NCBI RefSeq assembly: GCF_000002875.2 | Contig: NC_009397.2 | Span: forward strand, 436,501-500,500 | Length of the DNA stretch: 64,000 nucleotides | From: Leishmania infantum JPCM5 | Taxonomy: Eukaryota; Euglenozoa; Kinetoplastea; Trypanosomatida; Trypanosomatidae | Direction of reading: 5' to 3' | Shown here: positions 50,665 to 61,598 of the stretch, piece after piece | How positions within the stretch are numbered: position 1 is the stretch's first letter | Layout of the letters: each line of letters starts with the position of its first letter | The notes under the pieces: model-generated | The model's database searches: none | What the model saw: the letters and a program-made list of their open reading frames with translations, nothing else | Told to the model about the DNA's origin: nothing | Position numbers and translations under genes: made by a program

Positions 50665-52917
50665 CTACTCCTCCATTGGCTCCCCATCGGGGTAGAAGGT
50701 TTCGTCGCTGCCATCTGGCCGAACAATCTTGTAGATGCCGTCTGGGTACAGAATCTCCTTGCTGCCGTCTGGCAAGTGCTTCTCTGTCTGCCCAGTGGAA
50801 CGGAACTCGAAGGCCTGCACACCGTCCGGCATCTGCGTGTGCATTGTCTGCGCCGCGTCGTACCAGTAAGTGCTCTTTCCGGAGGGAAAAGTGCACTTGA
50901 CGTCGCCATTCGTGAAGTGCAGCGTCGTGTGTCCAGATGGCAGCACGACCTTCACCGTGCCGTTCGCGTAGTGGATTTCCCGCTTGCCACTGCGGTATAG
51001 TACCTCCTTTTTGTTCGAGTTGTCGCCCAGAGCCGTCTGCGACACGACGTCGTCTTCACAGAGCTTCTCCGTCGGGAACTCCTCCATGTCACCAATCAGC
51101 TCCTCCCGAGTGGGGACGTGGTGGCGCTTCAGCGGCACCCGCGGGTGCACCGCGCTGGCGGAGGGGCGTCGTTTGACGGATAACGCGCCGGACTGCATGC
51201 GGGGCGTGCGAACCGGATGCCCCGACATCTTCCGTTCATCCACTGGCTTCTCTGCAGCTGCTGCAGCCTTTCGCAGATCCTCCTCCTCACGTCGGCGGCG
51301 CGCCGTCGCGGCAGCGGCGGCGGCCACAGCAACCCGGTGCCGCGCCTTTTTCTCCTGCTCTTCCCTCTTGCGGTCTGCGATATACCTCTCACGGTGCCGC
51401 CTCCGCTCCTCCATCGCCTGCTCCTCAGCCTGCATGCGGTTCTGCATCTGCCGATTGCGCTTCTCGCGCGCCGCCGCCTCGCTGGGCGCTGCACGGGGGG
51501 TGAAGTCCATGACGGCAAGAGGGGCCGCTCGTGAAGCCCGCCGCTCCCTCACCGCGGCTGCATCGTTGTCTTCATCATCGCCGTCCTCATACGAGGCCGA
51601 GGAGGCGCGCTGAGCGGAGGGATCCAGAGAGACGGACAAGGGAGAGCTGCTGCTCTGTCGCGTCGCCGGTGAGGCGGACGCGCCTTCGAGGCACTGCAGC
51701 TGCTGCTCCTTCGCCATTGCGAGTAGTTCGGCGTTGCGGCGCGTCAGGGAGTCGATGTCGCGGCGCATGCGGGCCACCTCCGCCTTGTGTATGCTGTGCG
51801 CCTCGCGCATCGTGGATGTGAGGTCCTCGAGCTGAGTGCGCAGCGAGTCGTTCTCCTGCGACAAGCGCCGGTTGGTCTCACGCTCCGCTACAAGCAGCGC
51901 CGACACGTTCTTGAAGCGCTCCTCTGTGGCGCGCAGATCCTTCTGAGCATCGCGCTGCTCGCGTGAGCGGCGGTCACCAGCGTCAGCGCGCTCATCCTCC
52001 ATCTGCTGCCGCGCACCATATCGGTACGACTCAAAGCGCTGCTTTTCACGATCGAGCTGCTGTCGTGCGTCCGCGTAGTGACTGCGCTCCTTCTGCGCAG
52101 CCTTGATTTCCTGCTCCAAGCTCGCGATGAGCTCGTCCTCCTCGCGGCTGCGACTGCCCGCTGGTGAGTGAGCGTCAGAACCTAGGGCGGGGTCGCGGGT
52201 GTAGGGCGGTCGACGGAAGTAGTTGCGATCCTGCCCAGACGATGGCGCGGCACTCGACTCCTCGTACTTGAGAGAAGCGTAACGCGGCGCCCCCATGGCG
52301 GCGCTCCGCGGGGTGAGTCCACCATACCGTCCCAAGTCGGCCCCATTGGTGTCCGAGCCACGGCTGACGGACCGGCCGATGCCACTCGACGGTGCCGCAG
52401 CACCGCCGCTGTAGGAATCGCTATAAGATGTCTCGAAGTAGTTGTCCGCCGGATGCTCCACCTCCGAGCGTGTCGGAGCCTGCAGCAGTGGCGATGGTGG
52501 GATGTCAGGGTTGACCCACTCCGGCTTCTTGGGGTTCGCCGCACGAGCAGGTTGGCGTCGCTGCGGCGTCGCCCCGGCTGCCGGCTTCTCTGTCCCACTA
52601 GATGCGTTGGTGTTGGGTGGAGGTGCACTCACCGCACGCGTGGGCGGAGGTGCCTTGCGGGGAACAGCCACTACCACCTCCCCGAGCGGGTCGTGGCTCT
52701 TGGCATTGCGCATGTCGTAGGCGATAGCCTCGCGCAGCGCCTTGGAGTCACGGCGCTCACGATTAATGTTGGCGCCGTCGGCGCCATTAGCGGCGTTCTT
52801 TGACGGCGATTCTGCCGTGGCGGCCGAGTACGACAGACGCCCCTCATCGCGCCGCAGGAACTTGAACGACTCCTTTGGCTTGGGCTTCTGCCCTGCAAGC
52901 ACGGAGACGCGCGACAT
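50665..52917 (-). CDS. SAS4: SAS-4/CPAP-like centriolar protein with G-box
   Basis: 750 residues from the ATG at 52917. The last 120 residues (about 630-750) are a TCP10/CPAP G-box: a row of short beta-hairpin repeats such as NGTVKVVLPSG, NGDVKCTFPSG, PDGSKEILYPDG and PDGSDETFYPDG. Before it lie a coiled coil (about 255-405) and a second, very basic-acidic helix (about 480-560). The N-terminal part is disordered apart from a short KPEWVNPDIPPSP block. In animals the G-box binds STIL/Ana2 and the protein controls centriole length; in Trypanosoma brucei a SAS-4 protein was reported at the tip of the flagellum attachment zone. The frame has 13 more codons upstream, which a good splice acceptor at 52963 excludes only if that site is used alone. 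Confidence 0.85.
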   Translation of the reverse strand: MSRVSVLAGQKPKPKESFKFLRRDEGRLSYSAATAESPSKNAANGADGANINRERRDSKALREAIAYDMRNAKSHDPLGEVVVAVPRKAPPPTRAVSAPPPNTNASSGTEKPAAGATPQRRQPARAANPKKPEWVNPDIPPSPLLQAPTRSEVEHPADNYFETSYSDSYSGGAAAPSSGIGRSVSRGSDTNGADLGRYGGLTPRSAAMGAPRYASLKYEESSAAPSSGQDRNYFRRPPYTRDPALGSDAHSPAGSRSREEDELIASLEQEIKAAQKERSHYADARQQLDREKQRFESYRYGARQQMEDERADAGDRRSREQRDAQKDLRATEERFKNVSALLVAERETNRRLSQENDSLRTQLEDLTSTMREAHSIHKAEVARMRRDIDSLTRRNAELLAMAKEQQLQCLEGASASPATRQSSSSPLSVSLDPSAQRASSASYEDGDDEDNDAAAVRERRASRAAPLAVMDFTPRAAPSEAAAREKRNRQMQNRMQAEEQAMEERRRHRERYIADRKREEQEKKARHRVAVAAAAAATARRRREEEDLRKAAAAAEKPVDERKMSGHPVRTPRMQSGALSVKRRPSASAVHPRVPLKRHHVPTREELIGDMEEFPTEKLCEDDVVSQTALGDNSNKKEVLYRSGKREIHYANGTVKVVLPSGHTTLHFTNGDVKCTFPSGKSTYWYDAAQTMHTQMPDGVQAFEFRSTGQTEKHLPDGSKEILYPDGIYKIVRPDGSDETFYPDGEPMEE

Positions 52918-54366
52918 GGGCGCGAAAGAACGGCGCGACACAAAAACAATTAGCAAGGAAAGCTACAAACAAGCAACAAAGAAAAAAGGGCAGCACACGC
53001 TGCAAGGCTCAACGAGGGCAGCCAAGGGGTGGAACAGCGAGAGCGATGGGGAAGAGGGACAGATTATGAGAGAAGCACAAGACTTTGTCGCCCTCCTCTT
53101 GAACGTCCTCAGTCACCACTCCCGCTGTGGCAGCCTCTGCACCTGCGTGGGCGTGTGCGTGCGCACGTGTGTTTTTGAGTGGTGTGCGCTGGGGGGGGGG
53201 GCCGCTCTCCTTCCTCTACAGCGCAGGAAAAGGACACAGACCTGTTTCTTTACTGTATTTTCCTTTTTTTGGTGTTTTGCTCTGCCGACCCCTCCGTTGA
53301 TCTACGGTGGTCGGATGGATGAATGCGCTTGGCCACCGCCACCGCCGGTGCGAGGGTGGAGGGGAGAGGGGGTCGGTGAGGCCGGGGAGGGGGGGTGAAG
53401 AGGGGTGAAAGCAGAGTGAGAGGGGTGGTTTCGATGCACCGCTCCACTGTTCTTTTGAGAACTACACTGTCCGCATCTGTCCTTCATAGTTCAGATGCAC
53501 AGCGCAGCGACACGAGGGCTACCGTACACTCGTGCGGCAAACAGGGGGAAGGACTGCAGGCCCATGACTCATCACGGGCCGAAGGCACTAAAGGTGGCTG
53601 ATGAGACGCCGGCATCTACCGCTGCTAAGGATGAGCCAAAGATCGCACCTCCGAAAAGGGATATTGCCCCACCTGCAACACACACAAAAGCCACCGCCGC
53701 TCGATCGTGGCACTGGAGCGAAATACTCTCAGCCAGGCAACACGAGGGAGGAGGGGCCAAGACGACGAGAGACTCATGCGCATCCCTACCTAGTCTGCTG
53801 CGCGGAGGGCTCCAAACACGAAAACGAAAAACACCAACGCAAACTTAGACACGCAGAGCCCTGATAGACTCAATGAGGCTGTCGTGCGTACTCTGCCGGT
53901 CCACGGCCCCTTTCGAGAGGGTGAAGGTTGAATGGACGAAGGCGCAGTAGTCGTAGTCTATGCAAAATAAAGGAACACCAAAGCGAGGAGGGGCGAGCAA
54001 GGAATACCGCACGGCGTTCATCCACCGCAGAGACGCGGGAACACGCACAAACCGTTACGCGCGCCTCTCCACACAGAAGCGCATCTCAGCCACGATGTAC
54101 GCGGAACACTCCTCCTCACAGGCACATACCCACTCACCACGATAAGGCAGTTGATGATACACTCTATGCGACCACACACACACAAGAAGGTCAATGGTAA
54201 CCCTCATGTTCGCAACAACACCGCGGCCTTTTCTGCACATGGTTCCCCCGATCAGTACGTGGGCACGTTCGCAGAAGAGCAGCATGCCGGCTGGCACCTC
54301 GAATCTCGGGCACCGCCCTGTTTTACCTACGCACTGATATCCGAGCAACCGCCTCTCATGCCAGCA
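52918..54366. other. 1.4-kb intergenic spacer
   Basis: No gene seen. It includes a 10-base G run near 53190 and otherwise mixed low-complexity sequence. It holds the 5' end of the SAS-4-like transcript on the left and the 3' flank of the coiled-coil gene on the right. Confidence 0.5.
52963..52988 (-). promoter_or_regulatory. Probable trans-splice acceptor for the SAS-4-like gene
   Basis: On the minus strand, a T-rich pyrimidine tract (CCCTTTTTTCTTTG) runs into GTTTGTAG, with the AG at 52963-52964. This would give a 5' untranslated region of about 45 bases before the ATG at 52917. Confidence 0.55.
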
Positions 54367-57300
54367 CTACATATACCGATCAACGTAGCGACCACCCTTG
54401 CGAGGCATCCTGGAAAGCGAATTTGCTATCTCGGAGCCCGTCGCCACCGCCCTCGCCGCAGCACTGGTCACCTTATCTCCAGCAGCGCTGCCTTCTTCCG
54501 ACGGTTTTGGCACGAAGGCGAGAAGGAGACAAGCAAACACGTAGTAAATGCTGAGAAGCACCATCACACACACCAGCACCGGGTTCGCGATGAGCCACCA
54601 GAGTGGGACGTGCGCTGTGGGCTGGACGCTGCTTGAGTGAAGCCGCAGCGTGTCTTGCGACGTCGCGTGCTCTTGCACCGCGCTTGTGTGCCGGCTTGCC
54701 ATGTCCTGTGCGATGGACTCCATTCGCTGCACAGCCGCTGAGGTGGTGTCCGCCACGCTGTTCACGACAGTTTTGATCTCTGCCGAGTGTGTCGTGAGAT
54801 GTGTCTGCAGCGTGGCCTCCACTTTCGCGTGGAAGGAGGGAATGAGTCGCTTCTCGGCGGCTGACACGTTTTCTGCGAGTGCCGTCTGCACAGCCGTCTT
54901 CAGCTCCGCGGCGGAGCGGCTCGTTGCCGCCTCCACCAGCTGCGACGCACGAGTACCTTCCTCGTTTTGCTGAGAAGCGATGCGCATCATCGTGGCATCC
55001 AGCAGTTCCTGGATGTCGGCCAAGGAAGGAAGCCCGCTCGCGTTGCCCCCCACGTCATCGATCTTCGCCACGAGCGACTGCACCGCCGCCGCGATGTCGC
55101 GCTGCAGCAGCTGCCCCTGGCTGCTCAGCTCTTGTATGCCCTTCTGCGTCTCCTCCTGCACCCGCTGAACCTCTGCCTGAACGACTGACTGCATCGTCAC
55201 AGGCCCCGCGCCTGCCGCACTGTTTTCGCGCACAAGAGCCGCTTCCTCCTCCTGGAGTTGCCGCAGCCCCGCAAGTTCGTCCTGCAGCTTCTCGGCGGCA
55301 GCACTTGCACTCTTGCCGGTCGGCACGGACGCGAGGTCGCTGATGAGTTGAGTGACGCGGCGAAGACGATCCCGCGTAGCTGTGCGAATGCGAGCCTGAG
55401 CCCGCTGCTGCTCCTCAGAGAATCCAATAAGCGCCGGAGACGGCTGGAGGAGCTGCACAGACACGTGCTGCTCCTGGATTGCGTCCTGCATCGCCGCCAT
55501 TCGGGCCAGCAGGGCGTCAGTGCGCTGCGCTTGCCCCTTTTCGTTGTCAGAGACGGATTCGCGCAAAGCGGTCAACAGTTCCTCCTTGTGTGCCTGCGCC
55601 ACAGACTGGATGGAGCCCTGCACGCTGCTCAGCTGCGCCCTCACCTCTGCGCTCGTGGCGGTGCCACGCACCGCCTCCATGAGCCGGGCGTCGCGGCCCT
55701 CGAGCGACTGTGTGAGAGATGTGAAGCGATCCTGGAAAAGCGCCTGCAATGTGTCTCTCTCTGATGTCTGTGCCGCGGCCGCTGCGGCAGAGGCGCTGCA
55801 GAACTTCTCGCTTGCTTCCTGCAGACGCGTCAGCACTGACGAGACGTCGGCGGTGCGGCTAACTTCATCCAGCCGCTCCTCGAGCCGGCGCAGTGCAGCG
55901 GCGTGAGCCTCCAGAGCGGTACCCATCGGCGAGAGCAGCTCCCCGATGTCAGACAGCGCGGCGGCGGGGGCGGCCGGAGGCGGCACATCAGCCAAGGCAG
56001 CCGCCTTCGCCGCCCTCGCCTCCACCGATTCCCGCACCGCCTGCACATCTTCCTGCTGCTCGCGTACGGCGGCCGTCACGGTTTCCGCGAGCGAGGCCAT
56101 CTTAGCCGTCAGGTTCGTCTCCTGAAGGCTGAGCTCCTCCTTCATGAAGGTGAGAACGCTGTCGATGTACTTGTACATGGGCGTCAAGTTCACCTCAGGC
56201 GTCTTGCCCACTTGAGTCTGCAACGCCTGCAGCAGCTCCTCGCGAAGTGTCGCGAGCTCGTGCGTCGTTTTCTCTATCAGTGCCGCCGTAGCTGCCGGTG
56301 GCGTGTCGATGCTGACGGAGCCGTGCTCTTCGGCCGCATGCTCGGTCTTCAGCTGGCTGTCGGCAGAAGTGCGCATCTCCTCCAGCTGCGCCTGCAGGCT
56401 TGCCGCGACGGAGGTCGACACGCTGTCGGCGATGTGCAGCAACTGCTGTTCGATGGCGAGCTGGTTTGCAGTGTTCATCTGCTCCACCTGCACAGAAAGC
56501 TCCGCCCACCGTGGCGAGAGCACAGCCTCCACGGCGTCCGTTAGCACCTCCTGCGAAAGCGGCGCGGGCGGCGGTGCAGCTGCAGGCGGTGGTGCCGCGG
56601 AGGCGGCGGCCGACGCGGCCTCCCCGGCCTCTCGAAGCGCGTTGAGCTGCTCCTGGACGGTGGACATGGCGGACTGCAGGGCCTCCTCCGTGTGCTGCTG
56701 GATGGCGGCTGTGACGCTGTCACTCACCACCTGCGCCACTGTCATGAGTTGTTGCTGCGCGTCGTCTTTGTGGATTGCCAGCATGGAGCTTGTCGCCGAT
56801 ACATCGCGGCGCAGCTGCTCCAACGCTTCCGTGATCTTCTCCTGAGCCGCCTCCGGCACGCCACTAGCAGGAGTCGCAGCAGGCGATGGAGTAGAAGCGG
56901 CGGCCGCGGTGGTTACAGTGCTACGCAGCTCATCGAGCTGACGCTGCAGAACTTCCTGCATGGCCTGCAGTGCATCCCGGGTGGCGGCTTGCTCTTTGAA
57001 GACGTCTCCCACGATCTCGTCCACTGCCGCAAGACGGCTTTGCGTCGACTGTACAGCGTCGAAAACCTTTTCAATCTCAATCGCCATGTCCGCGTCGGTT
57101 GCGGCGCCTGCCGTGGCCTCGCCGCTGGTGTCCTTCGACTTTGCTAGCTTCTTCACCTCGCTGGTGATGGTGCGGCGCAGTTCATCGGTGGCCGACTGCA
57201 CGGCACTTTCGATGCTCTCTTCGATCGCCCTCATGTCGACGGATGCCTTGGCAGCCGCGTCACCGCCGCTTCCACGCGCCGCCAGTCGCTCCTCAGCCAG

Positions 57301-58269
57301 GAGGTCATTGATCAAGTTTGAGAGCTTCTCATGCTGCTCGGCGGCCGCCTTCTCAACCGCCTCGACGACGGCAGTGCGGAGCTCCGCCGACGCCGAGGTC
57401 ACCGCTGGCGCGTCCCGGCCCGCTACTACGGCCGTGATGCGCCTCTGCAAGTCCTCAAAGTGCGCCGCCGTGCTCTCCTCCAAACGAGAAAGTTGATAGA
57501 CCATGTCGCTGCTTGGTGGCGGTGTGGAGGTGGTGCTGGAGGGCAGGGTGGCACCGGTGAGCTGCTCGGCAACGCGTGCGCTGACCAGCCGCGCCACCGC
57601 CTCCGCATCGATGGGCATTGGGGAGTGAGAAGGGGAGGCGCTGGGGCTGTCTCGCTCCGCGGCACCCTGTCGCTCACGCACGACGCGGAGTTGCCGCAGC
57701 TCATCGTGGATGCTATTGAGCACGATCTCCGAGAAGCTCTTCATCTTGTCTGCGTATGTGACGTGCAGCGCATCCAGCTGCTGCCCGGTGCGCTGCTCCA
57801 CCTGGTCCACAACGAGGTTGGCCACAACTGCCAGTTGCTCTTGCAGACACTGCTCCATCACCTCGCGCTCGGTGGAGCTGATGACATCCACGTAGGAGGC
57901 ACCAGTGCGGTGAGGAACCTTGCTCTCGTAAGCTCCGTGCGGCAGTACCGGCGTAACACGCACACCGGCGAGGCTGGGCATCGACAACGCCAGCACGGCG
58001 CGCTGTACCTCTGCGTCCTCTGGGTGAAGTGTCACCTCCACGTTCAGCGCTACAAACTCCGGGATGCCCTTCAAAAGATCCGAAGAAGGGCCATAGCCGC
58101 GAGTGCGAATCCGCAGCGGCCGAAGACCGCCAGAAGGTGACGGTGACGGTGCCGCATTCGCCGCGGCGGCAGCGCCGCTACGCGTGCTGTGGTGCCGCAG
58201 TGCAGCTACGAGGTGGAGAGGCGCCCGCGCACTGAGGCAGTGGGGAACCGGCGTGTACGCCCGCTGCAT
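54367..58269 (-). CDS. Long coiled-coil protein with C-terminal membrane span
   Basis: 1300 residues from the ATG at 58269. The first 35 residues are rich in Arg, Ala, Leu and Ser with almost no acid, typical of a mitochondrial presequence. A short ordered region (about 55-125) precedes roughly 1000 residues of Ala-, Gln- and Glu-rich coiled coil. A single hydrophobic span at about 1224-1252 is followed by a 48-residue basic tail ending in RYM. This layout (presequence, coiled coil, late membrane span, short tail) resembles p166 of the trypanosome tripartite attachment complex, which ties mitochondrial DNA to the basal body. That match rests on architecture only. Other possibilities are an inner-membrane organising protein or a Golgi tail-anchored coiled-coil protein. 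Confidence 0.7.
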   Translation of the reverse strand: MQRAYTPVPHCLSARAPLHLVAALRHHSTRSGAAAAANAAPSPSPSGGLRPLRIRTRGYGPSSDLLKGIPEFVALNVEVTLHPEDAEVQRAVLALSMPSLAGVRVTPVLPHGAYESKVPHRTGASYVDVISSTEREVMEQCLQEQLAVVANLVVDQVEQRTGQQLDALHVTYADKMKSFSEIVLNSIHDELRQLRVVRERQGAAERDSPSASPSHSPMPIDAEAVARLVSARVAEQLTGATLPSSTTSTPPPSSDMVYQLSRLEESTAAHFEDLQRRITAVVAGRDAPAVTSASAELRTAVVEAVEKAAAEQHEKLSNLINDLLAEERLAARGSGGDAAAKASVDMRAIEESIESAVQSATDELRRTITSEVKKLAKSKDTSGEATAGAATDADMAIEIEKVFDAVQSTQSRLAAVDEIVGDVFKEQAATRDALQAMQEVLQRQLDELRSTVTTAAAASTPSPAATPASGVPEAAQEKITEALEQLRRDVSATSSMLAIHKDDAQQQLMTVAQVVSDSVTAAIQQHTEEALQSAMSTVQEQLNALREAGEAASAAASAAPPPAAAPPPAPLSQEVLTDAVEAVLSPRWAELSVQVEQMNTANQLAIEQQLLHIADSVSTSVAASLQAQLEEMRTSADSQLKTEHAAEEHGSVSIDTPPAATAALIEKTTHELATLREELLQALQTQVGKTPEVNLTPMYKYIDSVLTFMKEELSLQETNLTAKMASLAETVTAAVREQQEDVQAVRESVEARAAKAAALADVPPPAAPAAALSDIGELLSPMGTALEAHAAALRRLEERLDEVSRTADVSSVLTRLQEASEKFCSASAAAAAAQTSERDTLQALFQDRFTSLTQSLEGRDARLMEAVRGTATSAEVRAQLSSVQGSIQSVAQAHKEELLTALRESVSDNEKGQAQRTDALLARMAAMQDAIQEQHVSVQLLQPSPALIGFSEEQQRAQARIRTATRDRLRRVTQLISDLASVPTGKSASAAAEKLQDELAGLRQLQEEEAALVRENSAAGAGPVTMQSVVQAEVQRVQEETQKGIQELSSQGQLLQRDIAAAVQSLVAKIDDVGGNASGLPSLADIQELLDATMMRIASQQNEEGTRASQLVEAATSRSAAELKTAVQTALAENVSAAEKRLIPSFHAKVEATLQTHLTTHSAEIKTVVNSVADTTSAAVQRMESIAQDMASRHTSAVQEHATSQDTLRLHSSSVQPTAHVPLWWLIANPVLVCVMVLLSIYYVFACLLLAFVPKPSEEGSAAGDKVTSAAARAVATGSEIANSLSRMPRKGGRYVDRYM

Positions 58270-61200
58270 GAATCAAGCGAGGGTATTCCAGCGTCGCAGT
58301 TTGATGCGCCTTGGGGGGATTGTTGTCGTCTCTTTGCTGCGGGCCGTGCGCCTACAAAAAAGGATCTGTGTGCTGCTCAGAATGGCAAAAGCGACGATGA
58401 AAAGACAGAGGGGAGGAATCCACAGATAAGAAAAAAAAAATAAGAAAAGCTAGCGCTGCCTGTGCGCGTGTGTGCCTGTCAGCCCTCCTTGCACCTCCCC
58501 TCCCCCCGAGCCGGTTCGTCTATGACAATGTGTTTCTATGTGGGTTTGTTCTGTGACCCTGTGTGCTGATGCCTCAGCTTGCTTGTGTATATGCCTGTGG
58601 GCGGAGGTTGTATTTTTGGCTGCTACAGGTGACGGGCAACACGCACGCGCGGAGGCAGCACGGCAGGCAGTACAGCGAAGCGGACGCCAAAATACAGAGC
58701 CACTGCTCAGTCTACAAAAAAAAAGCACGATAGAGAACCAAATGGCCACACGTCGCTGATGTGCCGGCACAGAGGCACAGACACACACGCATACACGTCA
58801 GATGTGTGTCGCTCCCCTCTGTACGTTCTCTTGGATGCTCCCTTTTTTTCTGTTCGGCCGTCTGAGTGCACCTCTGTTAAACTTGGGCGTTGGTGTTGAT
58901 GGCTCTGAACCCTGTGTGTGTACGTATGCGGGGAGGAGAGCGGGGTCTCTTTGCGGAGACTATGTGTGTGTGTGTGTGTGCCCACACTCTCGCTGTTGAC
59001 GGCCGCAGTGGAATGTGAAGGCGCATGAAGCAACGAGCGGTCATCGTGGAGGGGGTGGGGGACGGAGAAGAGGCGCAAGGGCAGAAGAGGGCAGTGAGGA
59101 AAGGAAGGATACACAAGAAGACATGATAGCGGTACAGAGCACGTACTCTGGGCCAGGCTTGCAAGAGCACGATACATCACCGACCCAGGCACACCCTGAC
59201 ACTTAAAGCACGCTTCTGGCCGCACATTTCCACCAAGAAGCGGGATGGGTTGCATGAAAAGACGATATGGTGTGTGGAGGGAAGCGGAGGAGAGGTGTCA
59301 ACGGGTAAGCCGCCACCATGCGCCACCGTGCCGCACCAGGAGCGCTACTCGACGGCAGGAAGGAAAAGAACTCACCAAAGCAGAGACAGAGCACCTCAAC
59401 CGCGTGTGCGGTGCGCACGGCACCCCTGCTCCCCTCCCCCCCACACCCGTGCGCATGCATATTCTTCTCAGTCACCATGCGCCCGTCCTGGGCGCTTGTC
59501 CAAAGCACGACAATGCCTTTCGGCTTCCTAGCGGAGGTGTGCGTGTGCGTGTGCGTTTGTCTGCTTTCCTTGCGTTCTTTTTTGGTTGGGGGGAGGGATG
59601 AGAGGAAACAGCATCAAGGCAGAAAGATACGCGCGGGTGGCCGAAGCCCAACAAAGGAGACAGAGAACAGAGACGCCAACGCAAAACAACAACAACGCGA
59701 ACAATGCAACCACATACGACAGACACACAAGAACACGGAGAGGAGCGAGACAGGGTGAAAGGCGGGGGAGAAGGGAGGGGGCAGCAACAATCAGCAAATA
59801 GACAAAGAAACGCGCCAACAGTGGTGACGTGAGCGAAGAACCAAACCCAGAAGAAACGGAGGACAGAGGAGGCAGAGGGGGAGAGATACACACGAGTCCG
59901 CTAAAGGAAAAAGAACACCCAAACAGCGAAAGAGAAAAGAGCGTTACGTCAGACACCAAGTGAGGGAAGGGGGGGGGACAACAAGAAAAGCGGCAGAGTA
60001 ACGATATCAACGGGACCCCATCATACAAACACACACACACGCACATTCACAGAGAGATATACCCAGCAAAACCATTTTCGATGTGTCATACTCTGAAAAA
60101 AAAAATGAAGGGAAGGTGATGGGGATGGGTGTGGAAGCTGGGTGGTGGACGGCGAGGTGAGGGCGTTAAGCAGCTTTCTGTTTGCCCCATTGACCGACGC
60201 GCACACAGGAGGCTCATCTCCCTCTACACTCCCTCCCCCTTCTTGCTCCATGCAAAAAAAAAACACACACACACAAGCCCCCTCCCTCCATCACAGTCCC
60301 CGTCGCACATCCCCCTCTTCTCGCAGTCTTGAGGTACAGTTATACTCTAGTACAAGAAAGCGATGTTTGAATAAGACGGAAAAAACAACAACGGTGAAAC
60401 AAGAACAAAAAAAAAGATGTATGCTTCGGAGTGACCGTGTATGCCTCCACACACCGTGTCTGGGTGACCAGAATGCGTGCTACACATCTTCGGGCCCGCC
60501 ACACTGTGGGTCCGTTGTGAGACGCGAGGGAGAGAGAACGTAAACGAGAGACGTCCGCGAAGGGCCTCCCCCCTCACACTGTCACGGACAGACACGCTAA
60601 AAGTGAAGATCAATGGGCCAATAGAAGAAAAAAAGACCGACGGACGACGGCAGCGGTGGATGTGTGAGACGGCGAGGTGGCGAGAAAAAGAACCAGCTGG
60701 TGGGGGGAGGGGAGGCGTTCAGACGTAGGCGAGTCGGCACCGGCGCTGCCAACAACAAGAGTAACATATAAAAAAAGAAGGAAACGAAAGCACCCATCCG
60801 CCTGCCTACACACACACACACACATACACAAGTTGTAAAACATTGAAGCCTGGCAGAAGAGAGTCGGGAAGAAAGGGTGGTAGGGGAAGGGATGCAGCGG
60901 TACGAGAGGCCATGAAACATGGTGAGTGGGGAGGGGGAGGGGGTGCGGAGGAACTTGAGAGAGCGTAGCGCCGTCACAGAAAAGGGCGAAAGCGCGCGCA
61001 CACGCTGTCACGTCTACACCATTGACACACACACACACACAAAACACTGACATGCACCAGCCGCCATCACGAGAGAGGCAAGAGTGAGAGTCAGAGAACG
61101 AGAGAGAGAGAGAGATGGGTGACACGACACAAAGGGAACCAAACATACGAAAGAGAAGACACACATCGAGGCAAAATTAAGATAAACAGAAAAGGAGGAG

Positions 61201-61598
61201 CCGTCGCTCAGCATCGCTCAGCCAGCAAGGCGCTCCATCTGCGCCATCAGATGGCGTGCGTATGTGTGCGTAGGGGGAAAAGAAGGTAGGGCGACGACAG
61301 ACTAGAGCACCCCTCTCCCTCACACATTCCCATCGGTGCTTGTCCTTTCTCTCCCTCGCACCGCAGACGCGCACGTGGCGATGCGCTGCGTGCATGACAA
61401 GACGAGCGCACCAAGAAGGAAAAAAAAGGTTAGGAGAGCTGGGAGAGATGTCCCACGTACATGATCACGGATCATGCCCGAAGTAGTACAAGGAAACATT
61501 GTCGAGGACACGTACCCGGTTGGGCAGCCGCGGTGATCCCGCCGACCTTGTGCATAGCACTGTTCAAGTCCCCCACTCACAACGCACCGGTGACCTGA
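58270..61598. other. 3.3-kb gene-free spacer
   Basis: No convincing gene on either strand. It is low-complexity, with TG-rich, CA-rich and A-rich patches and a purine-rich bias on the plus strand from about 59600 onward. It would hold the 5' end of the coiled-coil transcript and a long 3' untranslated region for the kinesin gene. Confidence 0.5.

Noticed and set aside
54367..58269. Naming the coiled-coil protein p166
   Set aside because: Only the layout agrees. Without an alignment the name would be unsupported, so it is given as a hypothesis.
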